A stretch of DNA of 64,000 bases, from positions 3,325,501 to 3,389,500 of the forward strand of contig JAJNNQ010000100.1 of the NCBI GenBank assembly GCA_027886175.1. Reading direction: 5' to 3'. The DNA comes from Phylloscopus collybita (lineage: Eukaryota > Chordata > Aves > Passeriformes > Phylloscopidae). Position 1 is the first letter of the stretch. Each line of letters opens with the position of its first letter. The notes below the pieces were generated by a model. That model was not told the origin of the DNA. It saw only the letters and a list, made by a program, of their open reading frames with translations, and ran no database searches. A program made the position numbers and the translations under genes. This document shows, in pieces, positions 14,086 through 26,760 of the stretch.

Positions 14086-17000
14086 ACAAAACTGCCACTA
14101 AATCGAGCTGGTGACGCCAGGCTGATTAATGAAAGAGGTGAGTGCTGCAGAGTTGGCCTGCTGGGAGGTCAGAGCCGGGGTGGGAGTTTGTTGATATACC
14201 TTCAAAAATAGGTGGAGCAGCCAGAGCAGATGTGCTCCCATGGAAAACACGGCTCTGGAGAGGGGTGGAGCTTGGCTGGGTCAGCCACACACGATGATTT
14301 GTCAACCACGGCCTGAAAAATGGGCATGGAGGCACGTAATTAAACCCACACTTCTCTAATGAAGCTATTGGGTTTGGGGAGTGGGAAAGAGCAGCGATGT
14401 TGACACCTGGAGGTATCAAACCCCGCTTTTCAGAGGGGATGACAGGACCTGGAGGGGTCTGTGGGATCCCTCCAAAGCCTCTGTGCTCCTCACACAGCCA
14501 AGCCCAACACCATAACCTCAGGGGTGGCTGCCCTCAGCACCAGTTCAAACTGGGTTAGCCTCCTTGCTCCTCCCATGGCACAGAATTTCCTCACCTCAAT
14601 TAAGGGCTGAGCTCACTCTCCGGTCTCTCAGCCATCCATAGAAGATTTGTGGGGTCCCCAGGGATGTTTGTTGTTCTCCAGGGATGCAGAGGCAGCCCAG
14701 ATGCTCAGCAAAGCCCTCTTGCTTCTCATGAGGTACTTGAAGGAACCTGTGATCTCATGGATCAACCCCCAAAACCCAAATCCAGAGGTTGATGTAGAGA
14801 TGTAGAGACACAGGGTTTTCTCAAAGCATCAGCAAATTGTTGTTGGGTTTTTTTTTTGGTGGGTTTTTGTTGTTGTTGTTGTTGTTTTAGTTTTTTTTAG
14901 TTTTTACTCATTTTGAATTTCATATGTCATCTCCTAGAGAATACCGTGGTTCCTTCTACATGGTCACAGTAGCAGAGGTTTCACACAGGCAGCTCGTGTT
15001 TTCTAACATCATCAGGAGAACAGCAAAGAGAAAATGATCTGTCTGGGATATTTGAGAGCATTCCCTTTGTTCTGGTTTGCCAAAGACCAGGCCAGATTTC
15101 TGCCACAGAAAAATCCAGCAAATGGGAGAGATTTGAGGGAAACTTGACACTGGCAGAAAAGGGAAGGAAAATAAATTAAGGAAATTTATTTTAGCCTATG
15201 ATTTCATTTCTTAAGCCTTATACTTGAGCATTATCTGACTATAGACACAGGTCATTTTTGCTAAAGCATTTAGCTGTTTATCTTTTCTGCTCTCCATGCC
15301 ATGGTATTTCTGGCCAGAAATGGGTTATGTATCAAATTCACACCTTTCTACCCATTTCTTAATAAAAATCAGCTAATTGCATCACCTCTTCTCCCAGCCA
15401 AGCAAAGATTGCCATTTTATTTGGCCCATTCCAACTTGTTTTTTGTAGAAATCATAATATTTTTGGCTGTTTCTTTCTCATTTGAGAAAGTAAACTTTGC
15501 AAAGCGGCATCAAACTCGCACAAACACGAGCTGATTTGGGGCTGAGAAGTGCTGCCTTCAGACCAGGGCATTTCTCCTGAGCCAGTGCAATCATGACTCA
15601 GTGTTTGCCCATGAAAAAGCACATGAATTTTGAATTTGAATTTTGTCTAAGTCTCGTCAGCTTGTGTTACCTCCAGTGCAGGTCTTCAACACTTGGATGA
15701 TGGAGTGGAGTGAAGTAAATGGAAATATTTGCTGCCTCAGTGGGTCTCACCTGGCAGCTGCACCACGTGGATTGGGACAATCACACCTCTCCTGCAGAGC
15801 AGAACGTCCAAACTTGCTTAAAGGCTCCCAGGTGAGATACTCCCCCACCTGCCCCCTGGGCTCCTGTGGCTAGCTCAGTTTCCCTGAGGGGCTTTGGAGG
15901 AATATCTCAGGGAAACAGGGCAAAAGATTCCAAAAGAGGCTCTCACCCCCTGGGATCAGTCCAAGGCTTTATTCTCAAAGGGTTCCAGGGCAGAGAGAGA
16001 GAACAAGGAAGATCAGGACTTTATCTGGTCTCTGCTCAGGAGAGAGAGCTGGACCTGAGCCAGTAGGGTTGAGATAGGAAGGAAGGGTCAAACTCCATGG
16101 TCACATGGGGGAAAAAACCATTCCCCAGAGGAATCCAACACCCAGGCACAGATGCTGGTTCGTCCTCCCTGTGTCCATCCCCTTCTGTCCCATCCCTCCC
16201 AGCTGCATCCTCACCAGCAAACCAGAGGCCATCCCACTCTCACCTCAGCAGCAGCATCCCAGTGCCTGAGCCCTGCTCCTGAGGCTTCCCCCTGCAGAAA
16301 GATAAAGAAGAACAGGAAGAATCCAAACACCACTCGGCATTTCCAGTGATGCTGGAAATATCCACTTCTTGGGACAAAGCCTTTTCTTTCTCAGACAGAG
16401 AGGCTGAAAATGATCTGCTGCTGGGAGCTCAGCCTGGTTTTCTAAGGAAACAACAAATCAAACGCTGCAAGAGCAATGAAGGTTGGCACTGGGGTCGTGT
16501 GGGTGTTTGGCTGCTCCTGTGTTCCCCCCTCCTCCTCCTTCCCTGCTATTCCAGCTTGAGCTGACTCCAACAATGTGACCCAGACTATCTGCCCTGCTTG
16601 CTCTTCCAAATTACACCCTGCCTGCAGATATCCTTAAACTCAGCTCGTGCTGCTTGGTGGTGTCCAGGAGCTGATTCTGAGCTGGAGGAGCCCAAGAGCC
16701 CCGAGTCCAGGGTCACTTCCAGCCTCCCAGGGTCCCAGCCCAGCTCCCACTTTGCAAAGCTAGAAAGCAGATTTGGCCCAGAATTTTGAAGCAAAGCAAA
16801 GCAAAGCCCTGTGCAGATGCCCAGAGTCAGGCAAAGCACAAATGGTTTGCCTTGGCCTGCTGAAATGTTGGCCATGTTGTTTAATTGTACCTTTGTACAC
16901 TGGATTCCAAGAAGGGGGAATAAAAGCAACCCTGTGCATTTTATTGCTGAGGTCAGGTTCCTGTCTCCCCAGCCCTGTTTCTCATTCTCTAATCAAATCA

Positions 17001-17510
17001 TTCCTCTCAATACAACCAGTTCCTAAAAGTCTGCTTGCCATCAAGTGCTTTAGCCCTAGAATCTTATTTACCATGACCTTAATTGAAGGGTTTATTCAGG
17101 CTTCATCTATAAAAGGTTTCGTGTAATCAGTCAAAAGCTCGAGATCAACAGCAAGGCCTGAGCCCAGAAATCAGCTCTGCCAAGCCCAGTCACTCTCAAG
17201 GTGACCTTAAACTGGGTTGCAAAAACACTCTCTGGAAGTCCAGAACAATACAGCACATTTAGAGAAAACCATCCCAACCTCAGCAAGACCAAAAATCCTC
17301 TGTGAGGATGCAAGGCCTACCTAGAATAAGCTGGGTCTGGGCCATCTCACTTTGGGACCTGATTTTTCAAGCTCTCTGAAGCTTGAAAGTCAAGGAGACT
17401 TTCAAGGAGTGAAAGTCAAGGAGAATCCCACGTCTGTGCCCAGCTTGGGAAAAAGGACCGAGTATCTGGCATGTCCTCAGAAATTCTCAAGGGAAAAAGC
17501 ATGGCCTGGG
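14083..17510. other. No gene seen
   Basis: Unique sequence with a T- and GTT-rich patch at 14843-14898. No exon supported. Confidence 0.5.

Positions 17511-17569
<59 letters not shown>
17511..17569 (+). repeat. A-rich homopolymer, 59 bp with one G
   Basis: A18-G-A39 or so. No retrocopy body was recognised upstream. Confidence 0.95.
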
Positions 17570-17571
<2 letters not shown>

Positions 17572-17917
17572 TTTTTGTGATCATTCCACACTGTTGGGAG
17601 CAACAAAGCAGGAGAACTGAAATGCTATGGCCCAGCATTTTGTTTCCAAGGAATAATCCAGGCCACTGACTTGTGTCTGAAGGTACAGTTCCTCCTCCCA
17701 CAGCTCAAGTTATTGGTTTGTTACACAAGAAATTTCTTGCAGAGTTAATAAGAAATAAATCAAGTCTCTCCTCCAAGTGACTTTATGGGGTTGCTGTGTC
17801 TTTTTACAGATCCCTTGTAGGTTCCCTCACTGAAGGACATTCTGCTCAGCACGGAGCATTCAGCATCATGAGCAGTCTTGTCTTTGTAGCCACAGCTTGG
17901 ATTTCACATGGCTCTAA

Positions 17918-17982
17918 AAAAAAAAAACCCAAAACCAAAACCAACAACAACAACAACAAAAACAACAACAACAAAAAACCCC
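17918..17982 (+). repeat. A/C-rich (CAA)n low-complexity tract
   Basis: A run followed by AACC and CAACAACAA units. Confidence 0.95.
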
Positions 17983-20900
17983 ATGCCCCAAACACGTTTT
18001 CTGGAAACATTTTGATTTTCAAATTATATGTCTGTACCCTAAAATGAGAAAAATCCTTGACCAAGAGGAGCTGCTTGTTGAAAGCAACTTGTTTCTTATT
18101 TCAAAGGGAAAATTGAAAACACTTACAAAGGGTGTAGCTATTTACCAGTCCAGAGTGTTCTTATAAACAAAATAATACAAAACATATCCTCTTTGCTGTT
18201 TTCTTGTTTAACATCTTCCAGCGTATCACAACGTGGAGAGCAGAACAGAGGAGAGAACAACAGCGTATTTCCAAAAAGCCTTGCAACAGGAAAAAAGGGG
18301 TAAAGGACGATGTGTTTCAGCTTTGAATGCACTGAAAGCAGGAGACAGGTACCAATTTTCTATCAGAACAGCTGAATAATGCCTCTTGTGCAATTTACCT
18401 GCAATTCCAGTCGGGCACGTCGGGAAAAGTGAAGAAATCCGAAGGCCAGGAGAAGAGCTGAGTTCATCCAATGGACAAATGCATGCAGGAAATCCTTGAA
18501 CTTCTTTGACAGCCTCTCCACAGAAACTCAGCTGGAGAAAAAACAGCAACAAAGTCAAGTTCACTGTTTAATTGTTCTTATTAAAGATTGCCCCTCATTT
18601 TTTATTGACGGCCATGATGCTCACCGTAATTGCTTTACTCACATCGTTTTACCCACAGAGAGCCCTGAGACTGTGAAAAAATAATTCCATGTGCAAAGCC
18701 TCAAACACAGCTCTGGCAGATGGGTTTCCAGCTGTGAAGGATGGGGAGGCTATTTGTCCTTTCCCCTGGGGGTGGGGGGCAGGCTGTGACAGTGCTTGAG
18801 AGGCTGAAGAAGTGGAGGAACTGGTTTGTTTTAAAAAGACCAAAAGGCTCTCTCTGTCCTTTCACATCTGTGGAACAGCTGGATCTGTCCTGTGCTTCAT
18901 CCAGCCACTTGATCAGGGGTTTTGTCCTTTGTAAAGCAAGGAAGGGTCTAGAAATAACCCTGCAGTGAGGGAGGGGGGATGCATTTGCTGGTGCTGGCCT
19001 CTGCATACACTGCACACCTCAGAGGAGCAAGCAGGCACGTAAGAGAAATGCCATGGGAAGTTTATTTCTGCTTCCAGACCCATGTGATTCCCTGGGAGAG
19101 GGCAGCACTGCCCAAAACCATGCAGTCCTTTCAACTGTAAGAGGAAACCACCCTCAGCAATGTCACAGTTCACTGCTGGGACCTGCAAGCCTCTCCAAGA
19201 GCTGTTCTGAAGCTTGGTCAGTGGTGGGGCTGTCTCCAGGCCAGCTACCCCTGAATTTTGGGGTGGGTTGAGCGTGTTTGACTTCCCCCATCTCATCTGT
19301 TGGTATCCCCAGTGTGGGGCTTTGGAGGCTGCAGCCAAGGTGTGAAGCAGATCCAGCAGCAGCAGGGAGGTTGTGCCGATTTACACCCCCTGGGGTGTGG
19401 CTGGTGAGGGTTTGCAGTGCCTGAGAAACTCAGCGTCACATTCACACCCTGAAAAAGCCATTTACAGTTCCAGCCTCATGGGTAACACAGCCTGTGTTCC
19501 CCTGCTGCAAACCCAGCCCAGAAAACCAGTTTGCTTTCACTAGGGAAAAAATAAATTTCTGGGATGAAACTTTCCACAAGATTCTCATTCATCTGGCCGA
19601 GAAGTTGAAGTAGGATTACAAATTGTATTTCCCAGATACCTGGGACCAGATCCTCCAAGGCATCAAAAGAGATTAAAAGATTCACCAGAAGGCAGAGAAA
19701 TTGTGTCTGTAAGGACATTCTTCTAAAATCAGAAGTACAGAGCACTATCCAACCATTTGGTTCCTGCTGTCCAAATGCAGACCCTGTCATGTCAGAGCTC
19801 AGGATGACACAACTACAGGGCAGGGTGGAAGGGTTTTCTGTGAAGCAGCAGAGCCACAGAGAGTGACTGCCCACTCCACCGAGCACAGAAAAACTGTTTC
19901 AAGCAATATGTGACTTTATTTAGTGTTTGGATTGGCCATGCTCTCGTTTTCCCACGAGAGAACTAAAACTTTCCATAGGAAAAGTTCAACTCCCAGCTTA
20001 AAAATGCCACGAAATTCAGATGTCAGAAGTTCAGCTTTCCCACCAAAAGAAGGTTTGATCAGGAAATGGCCACACCTCAGACCAATATTGCTGAAGCAGC
20101 CACCAAAACCATTCCAATATCCTGGGCATCCCTCTTTTGGGCCAACCAAGGAAATACTGCAAGCTCTGCTGGCCATGGGCAAAATCCCAGTTGCTTTCTC
20201 AGGGCAAATAATTCGTAAAGGCAAGCACAGAATTATGTTTAGCTGCTCCATGATCAAAAGAGTGGCCCGAGCTAAGTTTTTTGGAGAGGTTCCAGGCAAT
20301 CTCATGTTCATAAAAATAAACCTCAGATTTGATGCAAGTGGACATTGTGCCAAAGAGGACAGGACAGGGGTAAAGCAGAGTACAAGAGCAGCAGAGGGAA
20401 ATGTGGAACTGTTTGTTGTTTGCAGCCTTTGAGGCCTGCTGATGAGAAATCTTGGCTGGAAATCATCCACAAAAGGAACTTCAGAGCCCAGCATGGTGGT
20501 TTGGGTGAATTGAAAGAATTGGACTTCTGAGCAGGCAACACTGATTCCTCTCTTTCCTAAAGCCATGAGTCAGGCTGTGCACAGGGATCCAACATGAGCA
20601 AAAAAGCACAGTGAGGGAAAATCCAGCAAGCTCCAACACGTGGCTGGCTTTCCTGTGGCTCAGGACGTGGCTCCAGTTCCTTTCCTTGGCTCTAAAAGCT
20701 CCTGGTTAGGGTTGGTTCCTCTGGGGTGGACAAGGATGTGAGCAGCTCCTGCTTTTATTGTGATGAGGCACAAGCCCTGGAAACCTTGAATCAGCCAAAC
20801 GGGGCTGCAAGCAATGCAGCAACATCCCTGACGTTACTGGAAAGATGTTCCACAACCTTCCTTCTTCCCAGCCCTCCTGTCCAGAATCCATAACTCACCG

Positions 20901-21077
20901 ACCTGGAGCAGCACTGTCCTGCTGACAGGCATTTCTTGGTGGCTGATTTCACCTCCTGGCACACCATGAAGGCTTTCATGCCTGCTCTAGACCCAGTCAA
21001 GAAGTAGTAGCTCTCTTATGTTCCCTTGAGCCTTCCTCACTTTTCTAATACATATATTTTTTGAAAACGTGGTCTCT
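17983..21077. other. No gene supported; overlapping long frames at 19916-20566
   Basis: Unique sequence. Between 19916 and 20566 both strands stay open for a long way (minus 216 codons, plus 169 codons). I recognise neither product, so no CDS is called; see findings. Confidence 0.5.
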
Positions 21078-22197
21078 CTTCATGAAAGTTCACTTTATTC
21101 CCTCCTGTCTCGTTACCAGCTACCCAATACTGAGAACTCTATTCCCATGTCCCTAAAGTGGGAATGACAAGTGTGTGGACCACTGTCCCAACCGATGTGA
21201 GGCAGGAGATTGACTAAAGGTCACCCCATCAGCCCCATCACTGTCATATCCTGTTCCCCAAAGCCCAGGCTTACTTGGAAATGTCCTTCTCGTTTTTGCT
21301 GAGCACCACAGGACGTGCCTCACAATGCCTTGGTTCTGGGTTTGGAACAGGAACTGCTCTTTCCTGCCCTGCAAATCTTGCCATAAAGACACCAAAAGCT
21401 GGGGTGGCACCGAGGGATGAGGCAGCAGCAGCAGGAGTGACTCCATCCCAGCACGGCTGACTCAGCTGGCACTGACGGGGTTTAACCAGGGTGATTACGC
21501 TGGGGATAGAGGTGCTGCCGTGCCCGGAGGGCATCGTCTGTGCCCGACACTTCATCCCAGCCTGACACCGCCCCGGCATTGCTCCACACCAGCCCACCAG
21601 CACCCCGCAGCTCTTTCAGCAACGGGGCTGAAGCAGAGCTCAGTAAACCCAGGGAGGAGATGAGTGGTGGAGATGAGTGGTGGGGCAGTTTCAGAGCTGC
21701 TGTGACCAAGTGGTGCATCACGACTGGAAAACCCACAGTTGCAGTTTCCAGAGAAGGAATTAGGCAGCTGTGGTTCCAGCCTCTGGGGCTTCCTGTGACA
21801 CCTTTGCCTATTTTTTTTTTTTTTTTTTTAAATCATTGCAGTATCCTTTAACAAATCGGGAGGGCTGCTCATTAGGAAATTGGTGAACCAGGCTTGTTAG
21901 TCCTTTCCCACAGCCCCCTGGGTTCCCATAGCAGGCATTGCCACACATATTTTTATCAGTGCCAGAGGGCACAGCACAGCCAGAACCATGGTCTGATGCC
22001 ATCTCCTGTCCTGCTTCTGCCATGGAGGAAATCATTCACCTCTCAGTGATGCCTCCACTCCAGGAAATCTCCATTGTTCTGCATGTGGACAGTGGTCCAC
22101 ACACTTGTCATTCCCACTTTAAGGACATGGGAACAGATTTCTAAGTATTGGGTAGCTGGTAATGAGACAGGAGGGAATAAAGTGAACTTTGATGAAG
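21078..22197. repeat. Inverted repeat: 111-bp arms around an 898-bp spacer
   Basis: 21078-21188 and the reverse complement of 22087-22197 are the same length and differ at about six positions (roughly 95% identity). The shared core includes TTCACTTTATTCCCTCCTGT and GGGAATGACAAGTGTGTGGA. The spacer has no transposase-like frame that I recognise and contains a T19 run (21811-21829). No target-site duplication is visible at the outer ends. Confidence 0.93.
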
Positions 22198-24790
22198 AAA
22201 ATAACAGAGCTACTGCAGTTCTTGACTGTGCCTAGAGCACATGACAGACTTTGAAGGACATGACAGAGGTTTGGAGCCTCTGATTTGAGCAAAACTGGGG
22301 TTCTTGGGCAAACTGGGAGCAGACCTGCAATGACCAGCTCAGACCCTGGTTGATGAGATCCATAAATGAGATCCTGACAGGGTTTTGTGAGCCTTTCTTT
22401 TCAAAGGGGGTCTGTGTTCTTGCACCCTTTGCAATACTCTCTTCCTGCCCAGTCCAAACAGATGTTGAAATCTACAGTAATTCTCAGTACACTCATTTAA
22501 AACGAGTCTGTGGTTCATTTTTGCTTCCTCTTCCAATAATTTTCTTGCCTCCTTCCTCTCCCAGGAAAAACCTCCCCCAGCACCAGCGTGAGGGGGTTCC
22601 CTGAGCTCAGTCTGTGCCCACAGCTGCTGCCACCACTGTTCCCTCTGCCCAGCACAGCCTTGCCTGCCCCTCTCTGCCACCAGGGAAGGGAGGGGAAGTG
22701 TAAAGAGGGGTGGGTGTGCAAGTCCCAGGGGTCTCAGCTCTGCCTTTAATTAAAAGCAGAGATCACAGAAGATAATGAGAAGGTACAGGAGGTCTCAGCT
22801 TACAGTGGAGCTTTGATGAGAAACTCACATCTGCCAAAACCACCGTGCCCAGGGGGCTGGTGGGTCAGAGGTGTGGGTGGGAACAGGATTTCCCTCTGCT
22901 CTGCACACCCCCAGCTCTGGGAGTGACTCCTTTGCTCATCCACCAGACCAGAGACGTTCCCAGGGATGGGAAGCAGTTTATGAAGATACAAAACCTCAGT
23001 GCAGACCTCAGCACAGGGCTGCTTAAACTGGGCCTACAAACGGAGCAGCTGCAAGGGACCATCTCCTTGCCAGTGGGCCAAGCACAAAACCAACGGTGTC
23101 CATCTCTGCTGCAACAGCAGGAGTTGGGCTTTCATCCAGGTTTGTCATCCTTGGCAGTTTTCCAGGCTGCTTGTGCTCTTTGACCAGTTGAGTGAGCTGT
23201 TCCATTAGTTTTCCCTGAGGAAAGCCCACTGGGAAGCTGTTGATATGAGGAGGTGGAGACCACGGCCGTGTTGTCTGCCCAGCCACCGAGTTGGGATGGT
23301 GCCCATGACTTCCAGAAAACCCAAAGGTTAGCTCAGGAAAAGAGAAGTTGCTTGTGGCTGTCTGTTCCTGGTGAGAAAATTCCCTTCATGTTGTGTTTAG
23401 CTGGAAGAATGACATCCTCTAGTATCCCACAGAAGATGGTTTTCCTGGAAGAAGGCAGAGCCTGTAGCCAAACTCTTCCAGGTGCTTTCAGGGGAAGGGA
23501 GAAATGTGTCCTCAGCATCTCTGGGCAATTTCAGCACCAGGTGAGAATCTGCCTGGAGAAGATCTGCAGGACATGCACTCATGTCCTGGAGCCCTGAGAC
23601 CCTCAGGCTAAAAGGAAAACTGGCTCCATGTGTCCTTGCTTGGCACCTCAGTGCCACCACAGCTCCGTGGGAAGCACTGTCCCCACAGCCACAGTGACCC
23701 TTCTCTCTTTCCATTGGATCAACTCAAAAAGCAAATGTGAAGGGGAGCATCCATTCCCCGTTCCTGAAAAAGAACCTCCACCTGCACGGCCATGTGAGAC
23801 CAAAAAAATTCTTACCTTTCAAGCTAATGAGTGTGCTAATTAGTGAATCGAGTGCTCAGAGCTAAAAGTTCTCGCAGAGTCCTTCCAAAACCAGAGTTTG
23901 GCTTAAAGGAGCTGAGGAACTGGAAGCAAGAAGCAATTTGGGACCACCTAAGTGGCAGCAGGCTTGGCAGGATGGGCTGCAGGGCCAGGACACAGCGTCA
24001 TGGAATTACTGATGATGGAACTGGGTCTTTCAAAACTGGCAGCATAAAGCACTTTTCTATTGGGGGAGAAAAGGAAAATAAGTTTGAGGGGGTTCAAAGC
24101 ATAAAGATCACCTCCCATCCTGACTTCCACTCACCCCCTGGATTTTGGGGCCTGGCTCTCATTCAAAGTGCACGGCAAATCTTCCCTCAGATTTCACAAA
24201 AATAAGGTGTTAGGCTCCAGCTGGAGTCCTTGTCATGACCCCTTGCTCTTCACTCCTCCTTTAGCTCCATTCCTCAAGAAAAGCCTTTCTCCTTTACAGC
24301 TCTGTCTGGAACTTCTTGAGGTTTTTTTCAGCTGACACTTCATCTCAATTTCAACAAAAAATTTCTCCTCTCTTCACCCTGATAGCATCTCAGTCTCCAC
24401 ATGAGCCAGCAAATGCCAGTGAAACACCATGGGAAAATAAAAAAAAAACCCAAACAACAAAATGAATCAAATCTTTTCATTAATGCTTTTCAACTCCAAC
24501 AAGCTTTTAAGAAGCCACGCTTTCAAACGTGAAAAGAAATTACTGAAATAACTGCGATTTCACTTTTTAAAACTCAGCATATCTTTTCTCTTGTTTAATG
24601 TATTTTGATCAACAAAACCACTTTTTACTTAAAACTGCCTGCTACAGGAGCAAGGATTGGCTTTCACTCTATTTTGATCCTTAATGAGACAGAAATGCTT
24701 TGGGGGATTGGGTAGTTGCATAAATTTTACGTAATGTGGTTGGTTTGGGGTTGATTTTTTTTTTTTTATTCCTAAAGGTCAGTCAATCAA
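22198..24790. other. No gene seen
   Basis: Unique sequence; AT-rich and motif-dense from about 24430 to 24620. No exon supported. Confidence 0.5.
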
Positions 24791-24792
24791 GA

Positions 24793-24823
<31 letters not shown>

Positions 24824-24850
24824 CCCAAAAAACCAAAAAACCCCAACCCT
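24791..24850 (+). repeat. (AAAAC)n microsatellite and A/C tract
   Basis: About six AAAAC units followed by A/C runs. Confidence 0.95.
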
Positions 24851-26324
24851 AATTTATCTGTAATTTGCAATTATGGAGCCAGACCCCTCCAATTCCCTGG
24901 GAATGCCCCACTATTGACCCTTGGATGAGGAGTGCTGCTCAACGCCCTCCCTGCTTGGGTCCCTTCCAGGGAAATTGCTCCCCTTGTGGGACTGAGACTC
25001 CAACCAGCTTCACTGCCCCAAGCCCTCTGAGCAGCTCCAAGCCTGTGTCTCAAATGGGAAAGGTTGGCACACAAATAAAAAAAAAATAAAATAATTAAAA
25101 AAAAAAATAGAGGAGCACATACTAAATTCTGCAATATTGCACATTAGAAAGTCCTGCCTTACAGGTCCCGCCAACATTTCTGCTCCCAATGTATGAATTA
25201 CTAATATTTAGTATCTGTGACTCACTGATATTTACCTTAGGAGGTATTTTTATGAAGTTTGAGTGTTTTCTCCATGCAGGAGCTGACGGAGGCTCCTGTT
25301 GTTAAGGGCCAGGGAGCCCTCCCTGAACAAACTTTTCTGGTCGCTGTTTAAACTGGGCTGCTGGGCTCTTTCTGAGGCCCTGACCCTGCAGGGCTGAGCA
25401 CTGAGGCTGGCAGGGATGGCCCTGCTGGGACACAGCTAATTTTAAATCTGGATCCCACGGCAAAGGGGAAAAAACAACAAAAAAACAACCAACAAAACCA
25501 AAAAACCCTGGATTTTACTGGCAAAAACTGTCACAGTCGAAGGCTGTGTTCAGATTACGGGAAGAGCCTGCGAGGGAGCGCAGACAGAATCCCTTTTTTG
25601 GCTACTTGGCATTAATTTTATCTGAAGTCATGGGTTGTATAAGAGAAGGGACCTCACACGAGTCTCTCCTGCGTCAGTGCAGGACAGCCAGGGCAGGGGG
25701 GACCCTCCACTCCCAGCCCCCCTGTTGTGCCACACCGTGCCCACGGCCAAGGGGACAGGGCTTGGCCACTTTTCCAGTAACTCTCCTTAAAAGTGGATCA
25801 CAAGCACTTTCTGGAACTGCATCCAGAGCTGTCCACAGCATCAGCTAGAGCTGGCTCCTGAAGTCCATTTCTTGGTCTAGACATGAAACTTTGGAGCTCA
25901 TGAAAAAAAAAAAAAAAAAAAAAACCAAACTCGGGTGTTTTCTTAATTTTATGGCTCTCGTTAAAATGCTCGGTGTCCAAACAAATCCCCAATTAGTGCT
26001 CTGGACTGGCAGAGACCATTGTTTGCTGATAATGAAGCTGTTCCCAAGGAGAGCATTGTCCAGCACTGGGCTCCTCACTCAGCTCCCTGCATCTGTTTTG
26101 CTGTAAGGGTTTGAGACAGACAGCTTTGACTTCCCCGGTGTCTTTGGAAAGGCACACACAGCCTGCTGAGCTGGCCAGCTGCCCTCAGACGCCTGAGATG
26201 GTTTCATGACTCTGCAGATGAGAAAATTTCCATGGTCTCCCTTCTCCCCACCCAAAGCCTGTCCTCGGGTGGTGCTGCACGCCTGGCACTGGGAGGAGGT
26301 GGCTTCTCTGCCTGTGCTGCTCAG

Positions 26325-26431
26325 TCTGGCTCTGTGACACCCCCAGGGGATGCCCTAAGTCACCCCTTCCTTGCCAGGTCTGGCTCAGTGACACCCCCAG
26401 GGGATGCCCTAAGTCACCCCTTCCTTGCCAG
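26325..26431 (+). repeat. 54-bp tandem duplication, 2 copies
   Basis: TCTGGCTCTGTGACACCCCC at 26325 and TCTGGCTCAGTGACACCCCC at 26379 begin two nearly identical 54-base units ending CACCCCTTCCTTGCCAG. Confidence 0.96.
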
Positions 26432-26546
26432 CATCTCAGAGCTCAGCATTTCTGAAGGGTTGTCCCCACTATTTTATTCTCAGACACAACAGCCACGGGT
26501 CCATCTGCAACTGTACCCCAGAATTCATCTGTCTGCCAAAAGACCT

Positions 26547-26760
26547 GAAAAAAAAAAAAACCTCAACAACCAACAAAAACCAAACCAAACCAAAAAGAAA
26601 AACCAAAAAGAAAAACCACAACCAAACCAAAAACCAAACAAAAACCAACCAACCAACCAACCAACCAAAAACCAACAAAAAAAGCCAACCAAACCAAACC
26701 AAACAAAACACCAACAAAAAAAAAAAAAAAACCCCAAAAAAACCCCAACCAAACCCAAAC
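26547..26760 (+). repeat. A/C-rich low-complexity tract (AACC and variants)
   Basis: About 210 bases of almost only A and C, including (AACC)n. Similar in style to the tract in CRISPLD2 intron 10. Confidence 0.95.
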
